From: Actinomyces sp.
GTDB lineage: Bacteria; Actinomycetota; Actinomycetes; Actinomycetales; Actinomycetaceae
Direction: 5' to 3'
DNA length: 25,141 nt
NCBI GenBank assembly: GCA_018375675.1
Contig: JAHACW010000034.1
Location: 1-25,141 of the forward strand
Part shown: piece by piece, positions 7,082-13,985 of the stretch
Layout of the letters: every line of letters starts with the position of its first letter
How positions within the stretch are numbered: the first letter of the stretch is position 1
Made by a program: the position numbers and the translations under genes
Notes under the pieces: model-generated
Databases searched by the model: none
Told to the model about the DNA's origin: nothing
The model's input: only the letters and a program-made list of their open reading frames with translations

Positions 7082-7681
7082 TCAGGCGAGCAGGGAGGCG
7101 ACGCGCGCTTTCAGGTCGGGCAGCACGTCGGCGGCGAACCAGGGGTTCTTCTTCATCCACATCTGGTTGCGCGGCGAGGGGTGGACCAGCGGGAAATACG
7201 TGGGCAGGTAGCGCTTGTAGTCGCGCACGACCTCAGTCAGCGAGGCCGAAGACTTCAGACCGAGGTAGCGCCTGGTGGCATACGCACCGACAAGGATCGT
7301 CATCTCGAGCTTCGGCATGAGTTCGAGCAGGCGCGGGTGCCACGTGTCGGCGAAGTCCTTGCGAGGAGGCAGGTCGCCGCTCTTTCCCGTTCCCGGGAAG
7401 TAGAAGTCCATGGGGACGATCGCGAGCTTCCCGGACTCATAGAAGGTGTCCCTATCGATGCCCATCCAGTCGCGCAGACGGTCGCCGCTGCGGTCGTTCC
7501 ACACGATGCCGGTCTCTTCGGCGACTCGCCCGGGGGCCTGTCCGACGATCATGATGCGACACTGAGACCCCGCGTAGAACAGCGGCCCCACGCCTCGCTT
7601 CGTGAACGAGGCATTGGCCGGGTCTGCGGCGATCTCCTCGGCGATTGCGCGGACGGCCGGGTCGGTGATCTCAGGTGTCAT
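7082..7681 (-). CDS. Uracil-DNA glycosylase superfamily protein
   Basis: A 199-residue protein of the UDG superfamily, predicted to remove uracil or a related damaged base from DNA. Motif A is present as VGQAPGRVAEETGIVWNDRS (about residues 48-67) and motif B as LVHPSPRN (about residues 168-175), with conserved aromatic residues between. The ATG at 7681 is preferred to the longer ORF from 7744, because residues upstream are not family-like and a TACCCT -10 box lies six bases before it. That box sits inside a 13-bp palindrome (7682-7694). The gene stands alone between ArfB and the gene-free 7682-8041 region. The family is confident; the exact UDG class and substrate are not. Confidence 0.85.
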   Translation of the reverse strand: MTPEITDPAVRAIAEEIAADPANASFTKRGVGPLFYAGSQCRIMIVGQAPGRVAEETGIVWNDRSGDRLRDWMGIDRDTFYESGKLAIVPMDFYFPGTGKSGDLPPRKDFADTWHPRLLELMPKLEMTILVGAYATRRYLGLKSSASLTEVVRDYKRYLPTYFPLVHPSPRNQMWMKKNPWFAADVLPDLKARVASLLA

Positions 7682-7694
7682 ATACCCAGGGTAT
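7682..7694 (-). promoter_or_regulatory. Palindromic promoter of UDG-family gene
   Basis: ATACCCAGGGTAT is a perfect palindrome abutting the ATG. On the minus strand it contains TACCCT (TANNNT) six bases before the start. It is a candidate leaderless promoter with a built-in operator; the regulator is unknown and it does not match the actinobacterial LexA box. Confidence 0.4.
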
Positions 7695-7812
7695 GCCCAC
7701 CCCGCGAGCGCGCGACCCCCGACGACTGACAGGTCACACGCCACGGAATGCGGAGTTTCCCACGCAGCACCGTCCCCTTATGCGGGCTTATTGGCGTTCC
7801 TCTCCCACATTC

Positions 7813-7916
7813 CGCATGCAATTCCCCTAGCATCCGTTTAGCCAATGCCCCACAAACCTTGGAATCCCAACGATCACGATTCAAATCTCGAAAGACTAGC
7901 GCGGGAATTGCATGCG
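7813..7916. repeat. Long-range 14-bp inverted repeat
   Basis: CGCATGCAATTCCC at 7813-7826 and its exact reverse complement at 7903-7916. The match continues outward to 17 of 18 positions. The 76-base interior is not repetitive. No transposase is present. It could be a remnant mobile-element end pair, a structured leader or a widely spaced operator pair. Confidence 0.6.
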
Positions 7917-7994
7917 AAATTGGAGGGAAGACTCAGCGCGGGAAGGACCACATCAATTGGTAGCGACGCAGCGGGCGGGCATACAGTGGAGCGC

Positions 7995-8045
7995 ATGAGG
8001 ACAGCAGAACGCATGACGACGAACGGGCCGAGGCGCGGCCAGTGA
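7995..8045 (+). CDS. Possible 16-residue leader peptide overlapping hydrolase start
   Basis: A short frame (begins MRTAERMTT) starting seven bases after the TACAGT -10 candidate, so the transcript could begin at its ATG. Its TGA overlaps the GTG start of the hydrolase (GTGA), a classic coupling arrangement. Nothing in the peptide is recognised. It may equally be chance; the evidence is position only. Confidence 0.22.
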   Translation: MRTAERMTTNGPRRGQ

Positions 8046-9058
8046 CAACACGACTCGTACGGCGAACCAATAGGTTCCGCATCGCCGCCATCGTCGCGCT
8101 GTGCCTGCTTGCCCTCGCGGGGGTCACGTCGTTCGCGCTCAATCGTTCGGGCCACGGACAGAAGGACCCCACAGCCATTGCCTATGAAGATTACGAAGAA
8201 GACGAAGACCCACTAGCCGAGAGCGTCGCCTCCCTCATGGACACGGCCAAGTCGCTGCACGGCACGATCGACACGATCACCTACGAGCAGAGCTACGAGG
8301 GGACGACATACACCAAGCAGGCGTACGTGTACGTTCCCGCATCCTACGCTTCAAACAAGCCTGCGAACGTCCTCTATCTGACGCACGGTTGGTGGGGTAA
8401 CGCCGCCGGTTTGGCCTCCGGTGTCGCACCGGTCGTCGATGAGCTGGAGACGGCCGGCACGGCTGCACCGACGCTGGTTGTGTTCGCGACCTACTATCCG
8501 GACCGATCCTTCGCGACGGACGACTACGAGGACGACTACGCGCTCAATCGCTTCTTTGCGACGAGCGAGATCGATACACTCATCGACACGATCGAGTCTC
8601 GCTACACGACGTACGCACACGGGGACACCTCGGACGAGTCACTGCGCGCTTCGCGCAGGCACCGCGCCTTTGGCGGTTTCTCGATGGGCGCGACGACCAC
8701 GTGGGACGTGTTTACTCTGCGCCCGCAGTACTTCTATGGCTTCATGCCGATGGCGGGCGAGTCGTGGATCGGGCGCGAGGAGGAGGCCGACTCCCCGCGT
8801 ATCGCCGAACTGGTGACCGCCGGCGTCGAGCGCGCCCAATACGGCCCGCAGGACTTCCGCATCCTCGCATCGGTCGGCTCAGAGGACCCAGCCCTGTGGG
8901 ACATGACCCCGCAGATTGATGAGCTCCGAGAGGACTATCCGGACCTTATGACCGAGGACAGCCTGCAGCTGTGGATCGACGAGGGAGAAAGCCACTCCAT
9001 GGACTCGGTCGACAACCAGGTCGAACACAACCTGCCGCTGCTGTTCCCAGGCAAGTAG
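8042..9058 (+). CDS. Exported/membrane-anchored alpha/beta-hydrolase (esterase D / feruloyl-esterase-like)
   Basis: A 338-residue alpha/beta-hydrolase with an N-terminal basic stretch and hydrophobic segment (about residues 12-32), acting as a signal anchor or uncleaved signal peptide, so the enzyme works outside the membrane. An acidic linker (residues 48-60) follows. The catalytic domain shows LYLTHGWWGN for the oxyanion hole (residues 111-120), the nucleophile elbow GGFSMGA with Ser214, and ESHSM with the probable catalytic His318. It resembles carbohydrate esterase family 1/feruloyl esterases or YieL-like enzymes; the substrate is unknown. The start is GTG, with GAGG about eight bases upstream. 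A CGAGGCC-type terminator follows. Confidence 0.85.
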   Translation: MTTRLVRRTNRFRIAAIVALCLLALAGVTSFALNRSGHGQKDPTAIAYEDYEEDEDPLAESVASLMDTAKSLHGTIDTITYEQSYEGTTYTKQAYVYVPASYASNKPANVLYLTHGWWGNAAGLASGVAPVVDELETAGTAAPTLVVFATYYPDRSFATDDYEDDYALNRFFATSEIDTLIDTIESRYTTYAHGDTSDESLRASRRHRAFGGFSMGATTTWDVFTLRPQYFYGFMPMAGESWIGREEEADSPRIAELVTAGVERAQYGPQDFRILASVGSEDPALWDMTPQIDELREDYPDLMTEDSLQLWIDEGESHSMDSVDNQVEHNLPLLFPGK

Positions 9059-9095
9059 AGCGCGCCGCCCGCGCCACGTGATGACATTGCACTGC

Positions 9096-9135
9096 GCCCC
9101 GGCCTCGTTCCCCTATTCAGGGACGAGGCCGGGGC
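9096..9135. terminator. Bidirectional hairpin between hydrolase and hemH-hemQ
   Basis: CGCCCCGGCCTCGT pairs with ACGAGGCCGGGGC across a 14-base loop, between two converging genes. The T-tract is poor. It is the divergent third copy of the hairpin found twice around 23 kb (loop TTCAGGGA shared). Confidence 0.75.
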
Positions 9136-9158
9136 TGACTGACAGATAAACGGGGCCC

Positions 9159-11378
9159 CTAGGCGCGGGGCTGGCGCTCCGCCCACTCGCCGAGGCTCAC
9201 GCGCGGACCCGTGAAGAACGGGGTGTCCTCACGCACGTAGAGACGCGCCTCGGTGTAACGCTGGGCGTGCATGACGCCCTCCAGGCGGTCCAGGCTGTCC
9301 GCCTCGAACGCGAGCACCCACTCATAGTCGGAGAAGCCGAAGGCGGACAGGGTCGAGCCCTTAACGTCCGGGTACTGCGCGAAGCCGTTGCGGCCGTGTT
9401 CGGCCATGATGCGGGCACGCTCCTCGGGGGCTTTCAGGTACCAGTCGTAGGAGCGCACGAAGGGGTAGACCATCGCCCAGTCGCGGGGGGCGACGCCGCC
9501 GAAGCAAGCGGGAATGTGGCGCTTGTTGAACTCGGCGGGGGTGTGCAGGCCCATGCAGGACCACACGGGATCCAGGAACTTGCCGAGCGCGCTGGCGCGC
9601 AGGCGGTGGTAGGCGTCCTGCAGGACCTCGGGATCGTCGTCGAGCCACCACACCATCAGGTCTGCCTCGGCGCGGAAGCCGGACACGTCGTAGAAACCGC
9701 GGATTTCCGCGCCCGCACCCTTCACGTAGTCCAGGGACTCGGCGATAATACGGCCGCGCTCGCCGTCGTCGGCGGGCAGGGACTCACCGAGCGCGAACAC
9801 GGAGTAGAGGGCGTAGTGCTGCTTGTTGTTGACCTCGTCGAAGTCGACGTCCGTCGCGTCGCGCGGGTCGGTGACGCGGGCGTGCGCAGCGTGCGAGTGG
9901 GGCGTCGCCTCGGTGCCCGCGTGGCGGGCCTGGTGGCGCGCGGCGTGCTCACCGACACGGTCCGGTACTCCCGCGGGATGTCCCGGGTTCTCCGGGTTCT
10001 GCTGGGGCGGCACGACGGCGTGGGGATGCGGGGTAGACATGGAGTCCTCCTGGGTTGTGGCTGGTTGACCGGCGGCTCGGGCGGGCGCGCCGGAAGAATG
10101 AGGGGCGTGTGCGGCGCCGGGGTGGGCGCTCCCGGCGGCAGGTCCGGGGTGGCCAGGGCGCGCCGGGGAGAGGCAGCAGTCGCTCGGGCAGACGGTATGG
10201 AAGGGGCCGGTGCCCGTCACGGTGACGCGCGCGGGATTCTCGCCTCGCGCCTGAGCGGCGCGTTCTTCGAGCACGTCAACCAGGGAGGACACGAAGGCCG
10301 GATCCGTCGCGACGGTGTCTGCACGCTCGTAGGGGATCCCCAGGCGTGCGGCGGTCTCCTTCGCCTCGGTGTCGAGGTCGTAGACGACCTCCATGTGGTC
10401 GCAGATGAAGCCGATGGGGACGACGACGGCGCCGGTCAGCGGGTTCGCGTCGGCCGCGATCTCCTCGAGGAAATCATTGATATCGGGTTCGAGCCAGCGG
10501 GCCTGCGGGGGTCCCGACCGCGAGCAATACACGAGGTCGTAGCCCAGATCTGCACGCCCGAGGACGCGCCTCAACTCCGGCATGATCGCACCAATGAGGG
10601 CGTGGTGCTGGGCGACGTAGCTGATTTCGGCTGCAGGGGTTCCCGCCGACGACGAGGCCTCACTCCCCTGCTGCTCGACGTGACCGTCCGAGGCCGCCGC
10701 GGCCTCGTCAGTTGAAGGACGGAAGGGGAAGGGCGAGGACCCTGCCTCCATGCTCACGGGGATGGAGTGGGTGACGAAGATCAGGCGAATCCCGTCCGCG
10801 TCGACGCCGCGTGCCGTTAGCGCCTCCCACGCACGCCGAACGGATGCGATCTGCGCGCTCGCCATGCCGGGGGTCGAGTAGTAGGGACGGACCTTGTCCA
10901 GGATGATGTCGGCGTCGGGATTATCGGCGTTGTCTTCAGCCCCCAGTACGATCGTCCCCCACTTGTCGCGCAGGGCCTCCGCGGCCTCGGCGAGGTCTTC
11001 GCGGTACTGGCGGCATCCCGAGTACGAGGCGTAGGCGGAGGTGGGCAGGACGAGGATGCGCCGGGCACCCGCCTGGGCGAGCTCGTCGAGGCCTTCGGCA
11101 ACAAAGGGGTGCCAGTTACGATTTCCCCACCCGACGGGAATGTCGTGCCCGCGCCTGCCGAGCTCCGCGGACAGGTCGGCGATCAGTCGCTGGTTGCAGG
11201 CATTGATGGGCGAGACGCCGCCGAAGCGCTTGTAGTGCGCAGCGACCTGGAGCAGACGCTCATCCGGGATTCCGCGACCGCGCGTCGCATTGCGCATAAA
11301 CGGCAGGACGTCGTCCGGGCCGTTCGGGCCACCGTAGGACAGCAGCATGATCGCGTCGTAGGTTTCCAGACCTGGCAC
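9159..11378 (-). CDS. hemH-hemQ: Ferrochelatase-HemQ fusion (coproporphyrin ferrochelatase + coproheme decarboxylase)
   Basis: One frame of 739 codons joins two consecutive enzymes of the coproporphyrin-dependent haem pathway. Residues 1-380 are ferrochelatase: THSIP with metal-site His204, SYVAQHHALIGA, CSRSGPPQARWLEPDI and GFICDHMEV. Cys122 (in SGCRQY) plus CPSDCC (Cys397, 401, 402) match the four-cysteine [2Fe-2S] pattern of some actinobacterial ferrochelatases. Residues 403-510 form a Pro/Ala/His-rich linker with about thirteen histidines. Residues 511-739 are the HemQ/ChdC chlorite-dismutase-like fold: VYPFVRSYDWY with probable catalytic Tyr638, and EHGR with probable haem-ligand His661. 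The GTG start has AGGAGG seven bases upstream; a longer ORF from 11507 has none. A low-complexity insert lies at about 212-250. An internal AGGAGG-ATG at 10040 may also give free HemQ. Confidence 0.92.
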   Translation of the reverse strand: MPGLETYDAIMLLSYGGPNGPDDVLPFMRNATRGRGIPDERLLQVAAHYKRFGGVSPINACNQRLIADLSAELGRRGHDIPVGWGNRNWHPFVAEGLDELAQAGARRILVLPTSAYASYSGCRQYREDLAEAAEALRDKWGTIVLGAEDNADNPDADIILDKVRPYYSTPGMASAQIASVRRAWEALTARGVDADGIRLIFVTHSIPVSMEAGSSPFPFRPSTDEAAAASDGHVEQQGSEASSSAGTPAAEISYVAQHHALIGAIMPELRRVLGRADLGYDLVYCSRSGPPQARWLEPDINDFLEEIAADANPLTGAVVVPIGFICDHMEVVYDLDTEAKETAARLGIPYERADTVATDPAFVSSLVDVLEERAAQARGENPARVTVTGTGPFHTVCPSDCCLSPARPGHPGPAAGSAHPGAAHAPHSSGAPARAAGQPATTQEDSMSTPHPHAVVPPQQNPENPGHPAGVPDRVGEHAARHQARHAGTEATPHSHAAHARVTDPRDATDVDFDEVNNKQHYALYSVFALGESLPADDGERGRIIAESLDYVKGAGAEIRGFYDVSGFRAEADLMVWWLDDDPEVLQDAYHRLRASALGKFLDPVWSCMGLHTPAEFNKRHIPACFGGVAPRDWAMVYPFVRSYDWYLKAPEERARIMAEHGRNGFAQYPDVKGSTLSAFGFSDYEWVLAFEADSLDRLEGVMHAQRYTEARLYVREDTPFFTGPRVSLGEWAERQPRA
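10038..10051 (-). promoter_or_regulatory. Internal ribosome binding site and ATG for HemQ inside the fusion
   Basis: AGGAGG (minus strand, 10046-10051), a five-base spacer, then an in-frame ATG (10038-10040) encoding Met447, in the linker just after the ferrochelatase. This is as strong as the best start sites in the window, so HemQ (293 residues) could be made both fused and alone. Confidence 0.6.
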
Positions 11379-11497
11379 TTTCAGTCCTCCTTCACGCCTA
11401 GCGTGGACAGTGTAGGGCCGCTCCTCTCCCCCGCGCAGCGACAGATTGTCAGAAAAACGCGACGAATCAGCAGTTTTCCCCGGCGCGCAGCAACGGC

Positions 11498-11556
11498 TTG
11501 CACCCATAAGTTAACACTGTTAACCTTACTCGCGACACAAAGTTAACAGCGTTAAC
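11498..11556 (+). promoter_or_regulatory. Promoter with twin TetR-type operators for ABC exporter operon
   Basis: TTGCAC (11498-11503), 17-base spacer, TAACCT (11521-11526). Operator 1, GTTAACACTGTTAAC (11510-11524), covers the spacer and -10. Operator 2, GTTAACAGCGTTAAC (11542-11556), lies just past the predicted start of transcription. Centres are 32 bp apart, about three helical turns, so two dimers would sit on one face. The TetR gene ends the same operon. Confidence 0.75.
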
Positions 11557-11572
11557 CGATGGGAGAGAAACC

Positions 11573-12496
11573 GTGTCACACCCACACGATCCGGCCTTAG
11601 AAGTCCGGGAAGTCCGCAAGAGCTACGGCACTCACGAGGTCCTGCGCGGGGTCGACCTGCGCGTCGAACCCGGTCAGGTCCTCGGCCTACTCGGACGAAA
11701 CGGAGCGGGCAAGTCCACGCTCATCACGATCCTGTGCGGACTGCGCCGCGCCGACTCGGGAACCGCATCCATCTGCGGCCACCGCCCCACATCCGCCGAT
11801 GCCGCACGGTCAATCGGATACGCACCCCAGGAGTTGGGCATCTACCCCGACCTGAGCGTCGCCCAGAATCTGGCAGCCTTCGGCGAGCTGCACGGACTCG
11901 GCCAACGCGAGGCGGCCTCCCGCGCGGGCGAGGTCATGGACCTCCTCGGCCTCACAGAGAAGCGAGGCCAGCGCGCCTCGCACCTGTCGGGCGGACAGCA
12001 GCGCAGGCTCCACGCGGGAATGGCGATCATGCACCGCCCGCGCCTGGTATTCATGGACGAGCCGACCGTCGGCGCGGACGTGGAGGCGCGCAGCCAGATC
12101 CTGCGCGCAGTCCGCCAGCTCGCCGACGACGGAGCGGCCGTCGTCTACACCTCGCACTACCTCGCCGAGTTCGAGGAGCTTGGCTCCGACATCGCGATCC
12201 TGAACGAGGGGCGCATCGTCGCGAGCGGCACGCTCGAAGAGATCGTCTCTCACCACGCCCGCGCCGAGGTCACGCTCGAGTTCGATCGCCCCATCCCCTC
12301 GATCGACGGGTGGAGCGCCGACGACAGGCGCCTCCAACTCATCGGGGACGAGGCCGACCCAGGTTCGCGGATCGGCGAAGCCTTGGCCTCGCCCGCCCTT
12401 CAAGGCGCGCGCCTGACGGACGTGCGCATCATGCAGGCGAGCCTGCACAACGCGTACCTGCAGATCATCAAGGAGAGTGACCATGTCGCAGCTTAA
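11573..12496 (+). CDS. ABC transporter ATP-binding protein (drug/DrrA-like exporter)
   Basis: A 307-residue cytoplasmic ATPase of an ABC-2 type exporter. Walker A is GRNGAGKST (residues 41-49), the Q-loop YAPQELG (83-89), the signature LSGGQQRR (138-145) and Walker B LVFMDEPTVGAD (158-169), with the switch histidine in YTSHYLAEFEE. The C-terminal 80 residues resemble the regulatory tail of DrrA/CcmA-like drug exporters. The GTG start has GGGAGA about six bases before it. It overlaps the permease gene by 14 bases and is the first gene of an operon with permease and TetR behind twin palindromic operators. The substrate is unknown; a toxic compound or drug is likely from context. Confidence 0.93.
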   Translation: MSHPHDPALEVREVRKSYGTHEVLRGVDLRVEPGQVLGLLGRNGAGKSTLITILCGLRRADSGTASICGHRPTSADAARSIGYAPQELGIYPDLSVAQNLAAFGELHGLGQREAASRAGEVMDLLGLTEKRGQRASHLSGGQQRRLHAGMAIMHRPRLVFMDEPTVGADVEARSQILRAVRQLADDGAAVVYTSHYLAEFEELGSDIAILNEGRIVASGTLEEIVSHHARAEVTLEFDRPIPSIDGWSADDRRLQLIGDEADPGSRIGEALASPALQGARLTDVRIMQASLHNAYLQIIKESDHVAA

Positions 12497-13244
12497 GCAA
12501 CTCGGGGCAATGACCCGCTTGAACATCCGCCTGCAACTCACCGACCCGGCGCCCACGCTCATCCTGACGGTAATCCCCCTCATCTTGATTCCCTTCATGA
12601 TGCCGGCGTTCAAGTCGATGCTCCTGGCCGACGGCTACACGGGCGTCACCGGTGCCGAGCAGGCAGTGCCGTCAATCGCGATCCTCTTCTCGTTCCTGGC
12701 CGTGCAGAACATCATCAGCTCGTTCTTCAACGAACGTTCGTGGGGCACGTGGGAGCGCCTCGAGGCCTCCCCCACCTCGCGCGCGTCCATTCTGACGGGC
12801 AAGGCGCTGGTCGCCTTCCTCATGCAGACCGTTCAGATCGCGGTTGTCCTCGCACTCGGCGCTCTCGTTTTCGGCTATCGGCCGACCGGGTCCCTCGTCG
12901 CGCTGGCCGCGATTCTCCTCAGTTTCTCGGCGGTCCTGTCGGCGCTGGGCGTCGCGCTCGCACTGTGGTCACGCAGCCGCGACGCAGCCCTGTCACTGTC
13001 GAACATCATTGGCATGCTGGCGGCAGGCATCGGCGGCTCTTTCTCCACGGTCTCCTCGTTCCCCGATTGGGCGCAGCACGCCGCGCGTCTGTCCCCCGCC
13101 TACTGGGCGATCACCGCGATTCACGAGGTGAGCCTGGACGGGGCGGGACTTGCCGACATCGGGGCGAGGATCAGCGTCCTGTGGGGTTTCTTCGCGGTGA
13201 TCGCGGGGCTGGCACTGGTACAGTTCCGGTATCACAGGGAGTAA
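12483..13244 (+). CDS. ABC-2 type transporter permease
   Basis: A 253-residue inner-membrane subunit with six predicted membrane segments, in two blocks: two segments (residues 23-38 and 59-77), a cytoplasmic coupling region NERSWGTWERLEASPTSR, then four more. This is the ABC2_membrane family fold, and it would dimerise and pair with the preceding ATPase. The ATG at 12483 is preferred to the in-frame GTG at 12477 because AGGAGA lies six bases upstream. The start is inside the end of the ATPase gene, so translation is coupled. Export direction is inferred from the family. Confidence 0.92.
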   Translation: MSQLKQLGAMTRLNIRLQLTDPAPTLILTVIPLILIPFMMPAFKSMLLADGYTGVTGAEQAVPSIAILFSFLAVQNIISSFFNERSWGTWERLEASPTSRASILTGKALVAFLMQTVQIAVVLALGALVFGYRPTGSLVALAAILLSFSAVLSALGVALALWSRSRDAALSLSNIIGMLAAGIGGSFSTVSSFPDWAQHAARLSPAYWAITAIHEVSLDGAGLADIGARISVLWGFFAVIAGLALVQFRYHRE

Positions 13245-13266
13245 CGTCCACCGAAGCGGAGAGTCC

Positions 13267-13983
13267 ATGCCGTCGTCACGCCAGCGCGCGCTATCGCGAG
13301 AGATCATCTTGTCAACCGCGCTCGACATGGTTGACGAGGAGGGGCTCTCCGCTTTGTCTCTACGATCCTTGGGAAAACACCTCGGCGTCTCCCAGGCCGC
13401 TTTTTATCGCTATTTCCCCGACAAGGCGGCCCTCCTGGAGGGCATCGCCGAGCAGGTCTGGCGACTCACGTTCGAGTCGTTCCTGGACCGCGTGGACACA
13501 GGGGCGGTCGATTCAGTTTCGACGCCCACGCACGAGGCATCGGAGCCGACCGAAGGCGCCCCCTCCTCGCCCCTGCTGACCTATATGCGCACCTACGCGC
13601 ACTGCCTGGCATCAACACTGCGCTCCCACCCGGGCGCAGTCATGCTGCTACTCACGCACCCGATGTCGACGCCCGAGCAGCTCGCGCTCCTGGCGCGCGT
13701 GTTCGTGACGCTCGCCCGACGCGGTTTCACGCCGAACGCAGACATGCTGGGGCTAGTCAACGCAGTGTCGATCTACACGACGGCCTTCGTCGCCGCCGAG
13801 GTCGTTCCGCCCGTGGGCGGCTCCCCCGAGCAGCCCGCCGACCTGTCGGCCGCGAGCGCCGCGCTCGACCCCGAGGACGCGCAGGCACTGCGCCCGCTCA
13901 TCGAGGATCTCCTGGACGGCCGCTACGACTTCAACGCCCAGTTTGAGCGGGGCCTGGAGGCGATCCTGCGCGGCTGGAGCTGA
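13267..13983 (+). CDS. TetR/AcrR family regulator of the ABC operon
   Basis: A 238-residue TetR-type repressor. The N-terminal three-helix DNA-binding domain (about residues 9-55) includes SLGKHLGVSQAAFYRYFPDK, and the C-terminal ligand-binding domain resembles TetR_C-like proteins. GGAG seven bases upstream supports the ATG. It sits 22 bases after the permease and is the last gene of the operon. The expected targets are the paired GTTAAC palindromes at 11510-11556, so the exporter would be autorepressed until an inducer, probably its substrate, binds. It converges with the glycosyltransferase gene with two bases between stops. Confidence 0.92.
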   Translation: MPSSRQRALSREIILSTALDMVDEEGLSALSLRSLGKHLGVSQAAFYRYFPDKAALLEGIAEQVWRLTFESFLDRVDTGAVDSVSTPTHEASEPTEGAPSSPLLTYMRTYAHCLASTLRSHPGAVMLLLTHPMSTPEQLALLARVFVTLARRGFTPNADMLGLVNAVSIYTTAFVAAEVVPPVGGSPEQPADLSAASAALDPEDAQALRPLIEDLLDGRYDFNAQFERGLEAILRGWS

Positions 13984-13985
13984 GG

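Larger units (their letters stand above)
7682..8041. other. Gene-poor region with inverted repeat and candidate promoter
   Basis: A 360-bp stretch between two divergent genes without a convincing large gene. It holds the UDG promoter (7682-7694), a 14-bp inverted repeat with a 76-base loop (7813-7916) and a candidate promoter for the hydrolase: TTGGTA at 7957-7962, 19 bases, TACAGT at 7982-7987. Open frames here (such as 7845-8045, ending at the hydrolase start) lack a ribosome binding site or recognisable sequence. Composition is less GC-rich than the neighbours. Confidence 0.5.

Noticed and set aside
7700..7745. A RecA-independent (ClpR-type) damage-promoter motif upstream of the UDG-family gene
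   Set aside because: Only a partial CTGTCAGTC match; the rest of the motif is missing at the right spacing.
7748..7963. 71-codon frame beginning MRSFPRST
   Set aside because: No ribosome binding site, biased amino-acid composition and it crosses the inverted repeat.
9267..10715. 482-codon frame on the plus strand
   Set aside because: Antisense to the hemH-hemQ fusion, which has clear catalytic motifs; the frame has Val/Gly-rich random composition.
11379..11507. N-terminal extension of the ferrochelatase
   Set aside because: No ribosome binding site before 11507 and not ferrochelatase-like; the GTG at 11378 has AGGAGG at the right distance.
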